Positions 25,401 through 39,913 of a stretch of DNA of 64,000 nt are shown here, piece by piece. The position numbers and the translations under genes were made by a program. The notes under the pieces are model-generated. The model was not told where the DNA came from. It searched no databases and saw only the letters and a list, made by a program, of their open reading frames with translations. Positions within the stretch are counted from its first letter, which is position 1; every line of letters starts with the position of its first letter. The DNA is taken from NCBI RefSeq assembly GCF_001640805.2, contig NC_066835.1:11040130-11104129 (forward strand), given 5' to 3'. The DNA is from Lates calcarifer (taxonomy: Eukaryota > Chordata > Actinopteri > Centropomidae).

Positions 25401-26052
25401 AATCCAACTGACTGCAACAAAAGCTTTGCAAAACTCTGTGGCCACGTAGAGATGATTGTTTGCATTGGTCTGTGTTTTGTAATACCTGTAATTTCACCTG
25501 TTTCTTATAATGGCATTCCCTTGCCATTTGGACACTTTTGTTAAAAAGGGACAAATACATTCGAGGCAACTGCATTGCAAATACCACATTTACAATTGTA
25601 TGCGATATGAGGTGTGCTGTGTTAAATTACACTCTCTGTGTGAGAGTGTGTCTGTGAATGAGCATCGGGGGCTTACTTGATGCAAGTATTAAACAAGTCA
25701 ACTTGTCAAGAAGCTGCAACACCATGGCTTTAAGTGAGCTCGCTGGATCGCCAATGCGGCTCTCCCTCTCCTCATCTCCTTTCCTGCCTCCTAACACCCC
25801 TTCCCTCCCCCCCTTAACCTCCTATTCAGGCTATTAAAGAGTCATTCTCAGTATATGGGTTAATATATGTGCTTAAATTGCAAAACGGGCAAATAAAAGG
25901 CTTTCTTCACAGAGGCGCATTAACAAACTGAATAGTCGCACAATGCTGATGGGGAGAAAATGTTTTGCTGAGGGGATTTCAATGAGGCGTCGAGGCTGTT
26001 TTGTGTGACATGGAGCCATCCCGTGTGTGTGTGCGTGTATGTGTGTGTGTCA

Positions 26053-26098
26053 GGGGTGGTGGGGTGGATGGGGTGATTTGGGGGGTGGGGTGGGGGGG
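26053..26098 (+). other. G-rich tract with G-quadruplex potential
   Basis: At least six runs of four or more G within 46 bp on the plus strand (GGGGTGGTGGGGTGGATGGG and further runs), directly after a TG repeat. It meets the simple G3+N1-7 rule. Folding is inference. Confidence 0.6.
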
Positions 26099-26278
26099 AT
26101 AACTGGCTTCAACAAGAAAGAATGGGAGTGACTTTTTTTGTGGAAGACTTGATAAACTCAATAGAGCTTTGGAGGGCCCACTCAATGATGAGTCAATGAG
26201 GTGGACTTGAATAGCGGGGGTGATGGAGTGAGACACATACACAGAATGCTCTTTCTTTCTCTCTCTCTCTCATACACA

Positions 26279-26282
<4 letters not shown>

Positions 26283-26330
<48 letters not shown>
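26283..26330. repeat. (CA)n microsatellite
   Basis: About 48 bp of pure CA, preceded by a CT run (26251-26270). Confidence 0.9.
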
Positions 26331-26332
<2 letters not shown>

Positions 26333-27435
26333 GAAGTCCCATGAGACAGCCTCTGGCCACTCGACATGTGTAGGTTTCATGGCATGGAGCGATGTGAGCA
26401 GAGGCAGGAAGCAGAACTAGCACTATGCAAAAAGAACGTAGATGCAAAAGCATGTAAATACAATGTTTGGAGTGACACGGCAGTACACCACCATCACCAC
26501 ACACACCCAGACAGACCTCCTATTGCCTTTCCTGTCTGCTTGTACACTGTCTAAAATTGATGTGTGTGTGTGTGTGTGGTGTGTGTGTGTACAGCCTGCA
26601 GAGTACACAGAATCTCACACAGTTTACACCCCAGTAGAGACCATTACTGATTCTCTACCAGACACATGGGGAAGACACAGTCTGAGAGAGACAGGAAAAG
26701 AGGCAAAAGTGAAGAGAGGAGAAAGGGATGGGTGGCGGTGGTGGTGGTGGGTGGGTAGAGAGAATCAGAGAAAAACGATGAGAGAAAGAGAGAGTTGGTG
26801 ACAGACTGGCAGACTGATATACAGACACACACAGATGGGAAGATAAATGAACAGATACTCTGGCAGCGCTACACAATGCTGAGAGAAAAGGAAAGGGAAC
26901 ATCAGGGCAAACGTCAGTACTCTTCCTCTCTGCGACTCCCCCTCTCTCCCTCTCCCCTCTTTTGCTGTCAAAGGATCGACCAAAGATGGCCTCAGCTTTA
27001 GTGCAATCTGATGTAACTCGCCAGAAACAGAGTCTCAATACTGCATATCAAACATAGTCATACCCCAGTCATCAAACTGAAGAAGGAGGCTATGTGAAAT
27101 CTGTCCAAAATGTGTCAGACTTGAAGCTGGACAGTTAGTGCATCTAACACACTCCAGTCCATGTAAACCTTTAATTAAGGGAATATTGACGGCCATGTTT
27201 TCACTTCAGAGAATGTATAAGTGAAGAGGAGAGGAAAGGAGAAGCGAGACTTAAAGAAGACACTTACAGAAAAAGGGATGGATGAGGAGAAAGGAGGAGG
27301 TGGCTGAAAGAGATATGAAGGAGGAGAGGAGGAATGAAGGCGACCAGCTTGTGTAGAAGTGCAATGGGCCACAACAGGCGCTCCACTGGGCCGCACTCAA
27401 CTGCACTACGCCTCCTGGTCACACATTGCCTCTGA

Positions 27436-27462
27436 GTGTGTGTGTGTGTGTGTGTGTGTGTG
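27436..27462. repeat. (GT)n microsatellite
   Basis: About 27 bp of GT units followed by CCTGCCTGCGTGCG. Confidence 0.85.
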
Positions 27463-28884
27463 CCTGCCTGCGTGCGTGTGTTGATGGGGGTGAGAAAAAG
27501 AAGGAGCTGCAGAAAGACAGCGAGTGAAAGCGAGTGTAGTCGAAACGGTGCAATCAGCGGAGGAAGAAAAAAAAAAAGCGAGCAAGAGACTCCCTGTGTG
27601 TGCGGCGGGTCCCCAGCCATCTGGACACTCTCCTCCTCCTCCTCCTCCCCTCACCCCATTTCTCCTCCCCCTCCTCCTTTTTCCTCTCTCCTCTCCCCTC
27701 CTCTCCCGACTGGTGTGCTATTCATGGCGGACCCATTTCACCTTTCAGTGTGTTACGCCCGCTCGCCACAATACATGCTAATGAGGTAGAACAAATGACT
27801 TTTTTGCTGTGGGTGCATGCATGTGTGCGGGCCTCCGTGTGTGTGTGTGGATGTGTGTGTGAATGGGTGGATGGGTTGCTGAATTCTTCCAATCTCAGCT
27901 GCTCGCTGCCAAACCAGTCGCTTAACTGCCATAAGAGTTGTTAATGGTTATGCAGAAACCATTTTTTTTCTCACCTGAAGGCACAAAATAGCAGCAGATT
28001 GCTCACACACGATCTGATGTCTTTGCACACAGATGCTTGATTTCTAAGGCACTGGAAACAGTGAACACTCAATATATCCAATAACCCCCCTGTACACTGA
28101 ATCTAGGGACCTGTGATTTAAATACCCCTCCCACTGTGCCTCAAGGAACCAATGGCAAATAAACCATATGATCACAATAGGGCACTACCCCCATTTCATT
28201 CAAGCTTGGGCAACCTCAACCAGTCCCATAAATCCACACTCACAGCCACCTTCCATTTATCCAGCACTGAGTGACTTGGCCCAGTTCCAATCTGATCTGC
28301 TCGCCGATGATAAAGTGGAGAGGTGGCTGTCAGTGGAGACAGAGGAGGGGAGAGAGTGCACACTTCCAGTTCCTCTATAACACAGATGACACAAGATGAA
28401 TGGAATGCTTGATTTGTCGCAACAGTACGAGAGACAGCGCGACTGACATCGGCAAGAAAAGTGGCGACAGAGGAAGAGAGAGAGAGAGAGAGGGAAAAAA
28501 AACAAGCAAGCAAGAAAAGGGAGTGCTAGGGTGTTGAAAGATTGAGGTGCAAGAGAGAAGCCGGAGAGAAGAGAGGAGAGCAGAAGGAGACTTTTGAGAA
28601 GAATAGATGAGAATGAGGAAAAAGAGGGGAAAGAAAAATGTGTAGCAATATAGACAGAATGACATACAAGTCTGTCTTGGGAAGGAGTCGCTCCTCTGAT
28701 CTCTCAGCATCACTAGGTGGCGCTAACGACACATCTGTACACCTGCCAACACCACCCCCACCTTTTCCATAGTGAATCACTGTGACAGCCTGGCTTGGCA
28801 GTCATAATTAACTGAGTGCAGTAGTTAGTGTAGCGCTATGTGTGCAACACACCACACTGAGCCAGGAGTCTTAAAGGGGAGAAA

Positions 28885-28886
<2 letters not shown>

Positions 28887-28940
<54 letters not shown>
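28887..28940. repeat. (CA)n microsatellite, about 27 units
   Basis: An uninterrupted CA run of about 54 bp. Confidence 0.95.
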
Positions 28941-28941
<1 letters not shown>

Positions 28942-30647
28942 GAGGCACAGAATAGACTCAAGTCACAGTCCGAGCTGCCACAAGGAACAACGGGTTGTAG
29001 CTGAGAGTGTATGTGTATGTGTGTGATGAATTGTGTGTGTTCTTTCAGACACTCTGTACGGATGTCTCGAGCACACACACATGCACCAGACTGTGTGTTT
29101 TCATCACACAACTCAGTGACAAAGATAATGAGGGGTAAAGTTCTTCTTATTCTTCAGGGTGGGGGGAAAGACTTTTCGAGGCCACTCATTTGAGTATCAT
29201 CTTCTTCACTATGGATAATTATTCTTGCTTGGCTGCTGATTAAGTCAGTGTTGGGCAATAAGGTACTAAATGAACTCAAGAAACACTGTTGTCTATGTTT
29301 GTTAGTGTTAGTGATTTTAAAGACTAAAAAGTTGTTAAAAAGTATGATGGATGATTCCTTGCACATCTTGATGTTTGAAAAAAGTTCATTAAAGTACTCT
29401 GACAATAGCATTATCTGTTTAATATCATTAAAAATGTCTGCCATTGCTAGATTTGTACATAAATATAACTGTTTCTGAATCTCTTCTCAGGCTGAGAAGA
29501 CTCCTGACCCCAAGGAAAGCTGTTCATTTTTGGACAGCATTTTTTATATGTAAAACACAAACTTGTCCTCCAACAGCTGTGGAACAAATTGTGTTATTAA
29601 ACTTATTTTAACACCCAAGGCGTCCAATTAAACCACACAGTTCTCCTTATCAAAGTGGCAGTTCTCCCAAAACGAAGGAGGCAACGTACATGGACATAAC
29701 TGTTTCCACAAAAATAGCCCTAAAATCAGTTTCACAGCAGTTCATGATGGACAAATGGAAACGGTGCCACAGTTCCTTTAACTAGTACAGCAACAGGAAC
29801 CAGGCCATTCCTGGCTCCCCTCCCGGCCCCCGGGGCCCAGGGCCCAGCCCAGCTCGCCACACAATGGGCCGGCAGAATGAGAGGAACCGCCGGCCATCCA
29901 GAGATAGCCCCGCTGGTCAGGAACCAGAAAGGGAACCAGAAGGAACCTGGGAGGGGGAGACAGAGGGGAGGGGAGAGGGGGGGTGGGAGCCTAGAGGATG
30001 GGAACCCAGGGAGCAAGGGAGAGGAGAGGGGTGGGGATGGTTGGCTGGTCAGGGTCAGGATGTGTGTGAAGGGGACAGCGTTTGTGTGTGTGTGTGTGTT
30101 TGTGTGGAAGACAGCAATGTGCTGTTCAGATAAATGTCTTGTTCCTGTGCAAAACACGCAATGCCTTGCGCATGTGCACACACAGAGACACAGACACACA
30201 CACACAGCGGCACGCACACACGTTATAGACTCCACCATTAGGTCTCCCTCTCTGGGACCAGGATGTTTTTGCTTGTTTTCAGGTAATTAAAGCTGGAACA
30301 GCGATTGTGGGATGGAAGGCGGATGAAGGACAGTTGATGGAGCAGGGAAGGGGAGGTTGAGGAGGGTGGTGGTGGGACCGGTGGCCCTGGACCTGACCCC
30401 GCTGTCCTGGCTCCTGCCCTGGGTAAGCGGACTGTCCTATCTGTCTTCCTCAGACACCGCCTGGGGCATCAAACAGTGAGTCAAACCAGAGCAGCAGTGG
30501 TCTGTTTACTGACAGGAGTCAAACAATGGAGACAAAAACTAAAAAGTGGGAAGAAGTGAATTAAGTCAGAGGGAGAAAGAGGTCTGAATGTGGCCCTGGT
30601 CCTCCTGACCAGACCTGCACCCTGCTCTATTTTGGGGGTCTCCAGTG

Positions 30648-30649
<2 letters not shown>

Positions 30650-30699
<50 letters not shown>

Positions 30700-30714
30700 A
30701 TACACACACACACA
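30650..30714. repeat. (CA)n microsatellite, about 32 units
   Basis: About 65 bp of CA with two CATA interruptions near its right end. Confidence 0.95.
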
Positions 30715-33700
30715 GTAACCACTGTTTCCATGACAACAGGAGCAGCAGATATGCTCTCCCAACTGTCAAAGGACAGGCGCACACACGCCCTGTGCACATA
30801 TATGCACATGCAAATATACACATGCAGTGTAAAGACTGCTAGGTGAGTGCTAAAGTGCTATTTTTTAACACTTCTTAGGCTACTGGTGTGGCAGAGAAAG
30901 AAGGGGAAGCTGAGAGATAAAGAGACAATGGAAGACAGGAAAAAGAGAAAGAAGGCTGGATTGGCTGATTAAGATGGAACAAGGACTCTGGATTTTATTG
31001 CTGGCAATGACTGTAGTTACCAGTACCTCTTAATGTACCTGTGTGATTATGGTACTGAGATCTACAAGAAAAAATCTGAGGCTTAAGTATGGCATCTCTT
31101 TTCTCAGTAACCTATGTTCTTCACCTGTCTTTCCCTGAACCAGAGTCACCATGTGTCTAGCTGGTAAAATAAAACACTGTGTCCTTGCCTCCTCCTCTGG
31201 CACTAGGGCACCATTACTGCTGCTCTCAGACACCAGAGAGAGAAAGAGAGAGAGAGAGAGAGACAGGCAGGGACTGTACAACCTCTCCTAAATCAAAACC
31301 ACTCAGCGGTATCAGAATTGATGGTTTTCCGGGGATGGAGGGATGTCAGAGTGTGTATGTGGAGGAGGCATCGCTCATGTATTGTGTAGGGAAACCGAAA
31401 TATATGTCTGTCATTCCTGAAGAATTGCAAGATTACAAGCATGTGCACTGAAGGAAATTTATAAAATAGCAAATCCCATTTCAAGTCTCTGCAAATGAAC
31501 AATTTTAGCATCTCTGAATTCATGAATTTAATCATCTGACACTGTCATGTCAGATATGGGGTGTGAATAAAAACACTAGCACATTTCAGAAGAGAAGAGG
31601 CAATAAATTCAAAATCGCTGCCCTCGCGGCACACACACGGTAGCTGTTTTGTCTTTTCTCTCCTGGTTTAAAAAAAAAGAAAGAAAGAATAAAAAGCCAC
31701 TCTATCCATCTTCATGAAATAAGACAGCCTCACACTGACAATCATCTGAAAAGCACAGAGTTTTTTTTTAGCTGCAGGCTATGTATGTCACATTTTACAA
31801 GCTTTCTTCCACATACCATCAATACAGCATTTTTCTCAACCTCTTAATCCTGCTTTGCACTATAATTTTCTATTACAGCAGAGCATCTATATATAGTGTA
31901 TACTGTGGCTCGCATGTAGCTGTGGTTAAGACTTGCTCGTGTGAACTCCTTGACATGGACTACTTAAATATAGGTTGACTGATTTCATATGTTATTTTTC
32001 CCCCAAATGCTGAAATGCTTCCAGCGTAGAGGCAGTTTAGCTGCCTGAAAGAGAGACAGAGCATCTCAAAAACACATTAGAGGTCTGAAAGCTGAAGCTT
32101 GTATCCGAGCTCAGCAATTTGGAAACTCATAAATGTTGTTTAACATCTTGTATGGGGTTATTTCTTTTCTCTCTCCTTCTCTCTTTGTTGTCTGTCACTA
32201 CCTCCCTCACCCTCTCTCTCTCTCTCCCCCTCTGTGGCTTCTGGCGTCGATCTCCAGCGGTTTAGAGTCACTCACAAATGTGTCCCACTTGCTTTTCCTC
32301 TCTAGTTTCCCACTTTCTCTATTTTCAGGATCTTGTTCTCCAACTGGCACAGGCAAACAGGCTTACATCAGAGCCACAGACACACAACCCCACTCACCCT
32401 GCCTAATAACCTGGCTCTCACTCGAAAACACAAGAATCCCATTTTGGATAGTTCCCACTGGTCTAACTAAGTGCTGGTACCTAAAGTCTGACAGTCTGTG
32501 CTCTCAACAGATTGAAGTGTTTGGCCCCTGAGAATTACATCGAATTATAAACCAATCTTTATTCAATATGTCAAACATGCAGATGTTTCTGTCAAAAAAA
32601 AAAAAGTAGTTTAGTTTTTGTTCTTGCAATGACTTTGGCAAAGCCTGCACCATAATTCCTCACATGATTGATGTTTTATGCTGGTACAAATCTTCATCTC
32701 TTCCCCATCTCTCCTCTCCATTTCACCTTGCTGCACCTCTCTCATCATCCCTGTTCACCTTTCTCTCTCCCTCAATCTATCTCCCCACCCCCTTTTGCAA
32801 TCACAATTTAATCCTTTGCAATCAATTCCACATGAAGATTCCACCTCCCCAACACACACACACACAGGCTCAAACACAGTGAGCAAACAGAGGTCTACAA
32901 GACACAAAAGCAGCCATCACCGGGCTCAATCCTCATCTCAGTACACTATTACCTGCAAAGAACACTGTGGTTGCATCCGTACTTGTATGCACACACACAA
33001 CATGTTGATTCACCTGCATTAAATCTACTTAAAATAATCAAATGTTTGATGTGTCATATGGAAACAGACAACAAGTAAATCTTGCACTGAATTATTAAAA
33101 CACACTGAGTAAGTACATTTGGCTACAAGTGTAATCCCTTTTATATGGTAATTGTAAACAAACATGGGCTCAGTCTAAACACACACATGTGCCTGAACCA
33201 GCGTATTTGTGCGTCCTCCGCCCCCTTGATCAGCTGGTGACTTGGTCTTGTTATTGTCCTAACAGGCAGAAAGCCCGGGGGCAGTGCACGACTAATGCAT
33301 TAGTGTCTGTTGGCAGTAAAGGGGCATCTGTCATGTGTGGGTACATGTTTTTGTGTGATTGTGTCACGTAGCCTTGGGCAAAAGTGGCAAAACCAAAAGA
33401 CTCTCGTTTCATCCAAATACAGAGACACTGCATGTGGCGTGGTGCATGCTGTGGTCTTAATACATATCTGACGCTGCGTTTTGGCGTTAATTTTCATTTC
33501 ATAAAACTCTAAAGAGACTGTGTTGTGTTACAGCGAAAACACTGATTTAATAGAACATAATTAGCAGTAACAATGAGCTCAGCATGCTTTTGTTAAGTGG
33601 CTAAATGACAAAACGTAGGACAAGGGTATGTGGTGGAGTGAAACTGTATGTTCTGTTCGTGCATACAAGAAACAGAGTTATTGTGAGTTTGTGTGTATGT

Positions 33701-35389
33701 CTGCTGTAATATGTCATGTTACCCTATCAAACACACACCACCTCACACTACACACTCAAAACACACCCTGCGTTCCTTCATTTTAGACTGACAACCCTGC
33801 TGTACAGTACTGAGCTGCATATTTGTGTTTGAATATTCAACCTCTAACTGTTGATGTGATGAGGGCACACCTGCGTGTGTTTGCAGATGTGAGTGTATGT
33901 GTGTATATTTGTTGTTGTGTAGTTCAGTCCTGTATGTGAGATGGTTAAATTCGCAAACACAAAGTTGCAGCTGCGCCACAATACGCGATCCCTGCGCAGC
34001 TGTGAATTATACGTGGACAATTTATTACTGCCAAAGAGGAAATGGCAAATTAAGATCTCGGTTTTGCTGCACTGCTAAAGCATGCGGCCAAATGTTTGCG
34101 TCCATTTAGCCCCAAATAAACATGTCTTCTTCCTACAATCAATGCAACGCGTCTCTGATACCATCACCTTGAGTAGCAGCTTCACACTCTTCACTGCTAG
34201 TTGAGGTGCAGACAGAGACCCAAGGGTCCTACTCAGATGCTTACGGAGAAGGGGCTTTCCTCTCACTAAAGCATCCTCAAACTAACATCTAGGCAGTAAT
34301 TTGTCCACTCACAGGGGAGGCATAAAAACCAGAACCCCAAATTCTTTGCAGTTATGGAAAAAATGAAGAGAGAACAAAAAAGCCAAAATACTTTATCTCC
34401 CCCTCTAACTGAAAGTTATTACATTTTCTGAATGGTATGACTTTCTAATGGTTAGCATATGTGAATATGTGTGCACAGAGAGAGAGCAGTAGTTGAGGCT
34501 AAGTTAATAGCACAAGCAGAGGGGGAACTGCGAACCCCTGGCTTATAAAGGATACTTGTTTCCCTGCCACACCGAAAACCAGATGTTGATAAAGAGACAT
34601 AGGGGGAGGAGAGAAGACAGATGGGCAAGAAATTACCATCACTCGGGCCAAACATCTTGAAACATCTGCAAAAAAATGTCGGACCTTACAAGGGGAGATG
34701 GATTTATGCTCTCTCCTGGATTTTTATTGCTCCGTGAGAGCCCTTCTCCCTCCTCTGCTCCTTCGCCTACACTCAGTGTAAACCAGGGCTAAAGAGTTTT
34801 GCCACAATCTGGAGCTGTTTAAATCCTGGAAAAAAAAAGCTCGGATTCTTTCAGAAATGGCTTTATCGTGTAGAGAAGACAAACATGTCCGTACGCTGTA
34901 GGAGCCATAAAACTTCAGAGTGCTTCGCCGCGATATCAACCCAGCGCAAGTTCCCCATCCTACCGACTGACTCGATATGAAACACTATAAATGTCAAGGT
35001 ACATTGCAAAACAGACACTAGTGTATGTAGACATCGTGCGCACACGTGGGGCCAAAAAACATAATTCATATTACATTTCTAAAAGTGGAGTTTGGTTACC
35101 ATGGAGACACATCATCTACGCTACTATGAAACGCACAGCTGAGGATGACATGTCCATATGGTGAGAGAACGGCAGAGGGAAAAAACAGATGCTTTGATGA
35201 AAGGGCTGTCAATCGCAAATCCATAAGAGCAGCTGGGGTCATGAATGTATAGATGACAATACAGATACAGAGGCAGACGGACGTATAGATAAATCTTTTA
35301 TAGACAGACAGATAAGTGCATAAACTTAGTTTCTCTCTTTCATATTTTATACTGCACTCTGTCTCTCCCAATTCTACGGTTTTCTATCT

Positions 35390-35392
<3 letters not shown>

Positions 35393-35429
<37 letters not shown>
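35393..35429. repeat. (AC)n microsatellite
   Basis: About 37 bp of pure AC. Confidence 0.9.
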
Positions 35430-35430
<1 letters not shown>

Positions 35431-37845
35431 GCACACACATCTGAGGAGAGGCAGCTCTTGAGATCTCTATCTATTCATCGATACACAGCTACAGCCTCAC
35501 ACCTAATCCCCCTGTCCAACTGAATTGCAACAGCTTTCTTTACTTAACCACCATTTTCAGCCAGAAAACCAAGAGTTTTTTATCCCCTTCAAGAAAAATC
35601 CCAGCAAGTATGATTATTTTGAGCATAATCATCTTCTCTTTTTTTTAGAGGTGGAAATGCCATCAAATATCATTTTTGTTGAGGTAAAATGGACTGTAAT
35701 TTTGTTCCCGGCAAAGACTATATTGACTGTGAGCATACAAACACTTAGCGGGGTGGCTAGCAACAATTCAGGCTATTGAAGGTTGGACGGGGATGAGGAG
35801 GGGGAGAGGGGGCACGTGGGGAAGGGAAATGCTGAGGACAGGATGCACTAGAAGTTAAACAAAATGGGGCTTTTACTTGGCCCCATTTTGGGAAAATGGA
35901 CCAGCTCCTTCCATTTCTTTATGCAACCCCCGCCGTCTCCTCTGCCACTCTCTCCCTCTTTCTCGTTGAACCAATTTCCAAAATGGCCCTTCTTTGAAAT
36001 AATTGACACTCTGCGTTTATCATTCGAGGCACCTGCTGTCGGTTTGACAACAAGACAATCGGAACGGAGAGAGCCACCATCGTTCCCATTGTCCTATCTC
36101 CCTGTTTGTCTGTGACACTAACTGACAACAGCTGGAAGCCCTCTCCTCCTACAATACCCATCATGCAAGTCAAATCCGACCACAAAAGAAAAGGGCCTCA
36201 TTATTTGGCTGCAGTGGTGTGATTTTAACCAGCAAAGGGAGGAAACAATGATTTAGTCGTGTCTGCTGATGTTAGATAAAAGCGCTTGGAGCAACTGGAA
36301 GTCCTAAAACAACAGTGGACATGTGTGCTCTGCAGTTGCTGACTGTATTTTATTACAATTAATACACAAGCACATCTTAAACGCAGATGCGTGTTGGCTG
36401 TTTGCACTCACGCATACACACACTAGTGACTACATTCTAACACATATTTGAACACACAAGACTCCTACATCCCCATTTCTTCTCCTCTCTCCAGCCGTAA
36501 TTGACTGAACACGTCAATACTCTGAGGGAAAAAAACAGAGGGTCCACTGTCTGCATCTATTGATCCGCGCCTCTCTCTTTCTCTCCCTCTCCCTGTCTGC
36601 TGATCTTAATTACACTTCTTTTTACCAGGCTAGCCAAGGCTCCACTTCAGCGGCTGCCCTTTTCATAAACTGTACCGTCCAAATCCATACATCAAAATTA
36701 ATGAGAGAGAACAGAGCTGTAAATCAAACATTGGGGGTATCCGAGCTGATAAGTCTGGATGGTGATCGTAAATTATGTCTTAAAAAAAACAAAAAGAGAA
36801 AGGCAGAAAGTGAATTATTTTCACATGCTCATGCAGGGTCTATGTTAACAATGTAGGATTTTTATGCAGGAAGCAACCTCGGGTTTAGGTGATTAAAACC
36901 GCTAAAGCGTGACGGGGTTGAGGTGAGGTTTCTGCCCACCCTCGCTCTCCCTCTTTCTCATCTACTTCCTCTTTCTTTGTGTCTCTCTTTGTCAATTTGT
37001 CTGATTTTCTGCCTGCCTGTTTGTTTGTTTTAAGAGCTGTCTGTCTGTGCCCACCCCTCCACCTCTCTCACTCTGACTCACTCTCTCTCTCTGTCACACA
37101 GACACACACACACAGGGACAAGAAAAAAAGAGGTTTTATGGCCAGGTTTTATGGACTAGTAGCAAAGCAAGCTGGTCCATTCTTCAACAATTGTCCTCTC
37201 GTGAACTAGGGGGGAAAAAAGGCTCCTAATCGCACAGTTTCACAGCTCATACTCCCCATCAATCAAACCTGTCTGTGTGTCTTCAGCATTTGTGTGTGTG
37301 TGTGTGTGTTCTCACTTTCTGTCATCCCAAACCTCTGCTCAATCACAAAACAAAAGCTATTAGAGTAATCTCTTTCTGCATATGCCCACACATGCACACA
37401 CTTTTCCTTTTTAAATCAACCTTCACAAAAGACAAGCAAACACACACATATATACATATACAGCCACATGCACACACAGACACACTTCCTCTACCACCCC
37501 TGAATTCCTTTCCCTTCCTCTGTCTAGTCTTAAAATGTAAATTGGGTGACAGGTGAATATCGAGGAGGTGAGCGATAACGGGTAACATCTTCACTCGGCC
37601 ACATTATCGCCGGTCCACATCACTAAGACGGCTCCCTATTCAATATTGTTACCTTTTGCAGAGTGCAGGGGGGAGAAATACACTTTTGTGTGTGTCCTTT
37701 TGTATTCTTTAGACACACTGTATAGACACCTGCATTCTGCACTCGCGCTTGCACGCAAACACACAGTCACAGAGAATCACATCCAGTGGCTTATCTTTTG
37801 GAATAAGAAAGGGGGCTTGTCAGGATGGCACATTGTATGTATGTA

Positions 37846-37871
37846 TGTGTGTGTGTGTGTGTGTGTGTGTG
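37846..37871. repeat. (GT)n microsatellite
   Basis: About 26 bp of GT after three TATG units. A second GT run lies at about 38029-38057. Confidence 0.85.
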
Positions 37872-38025
37872 AGGGGAAGGCAATGTGCATTAGGGCGATT
37901 ACAATATCAGCCGACTCCAGATGGAGGCAGGAAAATAAACAGTGGGAGAGAGAGAGAGAGAAAGAGAGAGCGAGGGGACAGACATCATGAGAAGGAGCCT
38001 AAGAGAGAGATTCTGTGTGTGTGCG

Positions 38026-38059
<34 letters not shown>

Positions 38060-39879
38060 GCAGTCTGCCTGTGTGCGATACAGTTAGAGAAAGTGAAGTT
38101 AATTAGCAACTCAATCCCAGTCTATATACAGAGGACTGAGAGGGCAGTGCATGTGAGAGAGTGTGTGTGTTTATGTTGCCCTGCACATGTCTATCAGTGT
38201 GTGATTCAGCCCAGGAACCCTGAACGGTGGTAGATACAGTTCGCTACCTGAACAACTGAAAAACTGTATCTCCTAGCTTCTCTGTTGTTGCTTGTACAGC
38301 TGTCTCTATGTTACTGAAGGTAGGAGTTGGATTTGCTCACATTCAGGAACTGAATTATTAGCAATATGATTTTCCATTTATTTCCTAAATAGCTTGAAGT
38401 GTAAAAACCTGTGAAGAATTTACTGCGTCCATGAAACATGATGCATTGTCAGACTCTGCCCTATTGGCCTCTTCTTCAGTTGCCCTATAAGTCTCATGTT
38501 ATCTGGAGTAAAAACACGAACAAGGCCAATAAAATCAGTTTGTAGTGCTCACTGTTGACTTTGACATTAAATAAGCCCCTGTAAAGGCCAACTCACAGCT
38601 ACAATAAAGCAAAGACCTCTTGCTTTTGTGAGCGCGGGGGAGTGCGTGCTAGAGCACATACACAACACACTTGCACGCAGCTGCATACACAGAAACACAC
38701 ACGCGCGTACCTGTAAGTCCTTTTATACCACTGCTGCTGCTCTTTCATGGGTGATGAAATTCAATAAGCAGTGAAGAGAACTACCCTCTCGCTGATAACC
38801 ATCAATGGGCCAATCGATCTACAAGGGCACGTGTGTGTGTGTGTGTGTATGTTTGTGCACATACAAACACACACACACACACACTCAGATTCCATCGATA
38901 ATTCACTCTGGGGCTTGGTAACAGACGGCTCGGAATAATCAGAACAGATCTATACATCTTGAAGGACTGCATGGAAAGGTGGTTTTAGTATCCAATTCTA
39001 GAGCTGACATTTGCCCTTTGACTGCGTTTCTTCAAATGAAACCTCCACTTAACCCCCACCATCTTTATCTTTATATACATAGAGTTCATTTACTGAGGCC
39101 GTTGTGTTTCAAATGATTAATATTTAACATTTGACAAAAGGAGACAACAGCAAACCCTCCACACTAGACTCAACTGCAGGACGTTGTAGTTAAGTGACAG
39201 CTCCATTAGCCGACCGAAGCAAAATGACATGCCTACAATTTGCTTGTTTTGTCTGACAATCAGTCCAACACCTAAAGCTATTCAAATACACTCATTTATG
39301 TCACATTTTAAAGGTTAAAACTAGAGAATGTTTGGTATTAAATCGATTCATTTTCTCTGTCTAACTGAACATTGTATTCCAGTGGCTCAGGTAAAACCAA
39401 ATGAGCATACTGAATCAATGCAGGTGATACAGGCAAAATGGTCCATCCAATACAACACCATGTGAACAAACAAGCCTCTGCTGGGACAATGGGTAATATA
39501 TGTGCTGCTAAGAGAAAGTAAAACCTTCCAGCTGATACAGAAATACACAAGGGGGCTTCACGGTGTAGCTGGCATATTAACTCTGTTGAGTCATCATCAC
39601 TTATTCACTATATAGCAAACCTGGACCGCATCCAAACGTCTGTGTGTCACACTTAAAAGAAGTGCTTTGTAATTACATCACAGCACTGGAGCCTTTGAGT
39701 GATTCTGTGCTAAAGGGGAAATCAGCAGTTTTTTCCATTTGAAATAATAGTAATTTATTGTTTGAGGCTGTGATCTAAATGCTGTGTTTGGATGCAGTAT
39801 AAACCACTAGAAAGCTATTAGCTGTGGTTAGCATCAAAAGGTACTAAAGGAAAGAAATGCAAATAATCAAAGCAAAGTG

Positions 39880-39881
<2 letters not shown>

Positions 39882-39912
<31 letters not shown>
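39882..39912. repeat. (TG)n microsatellite
   Basis: About 31 bp of pure TG. Confidence 0.9.

Positions 39913-39913
<1 letters not shown>

Noticed and set aside
33963..34002. Small inverted repeat CAGCTGCGC...GCGCAGCTG
   Set aside because: The arms are only 9 bp with a long loop, not enough to claim a structural element.
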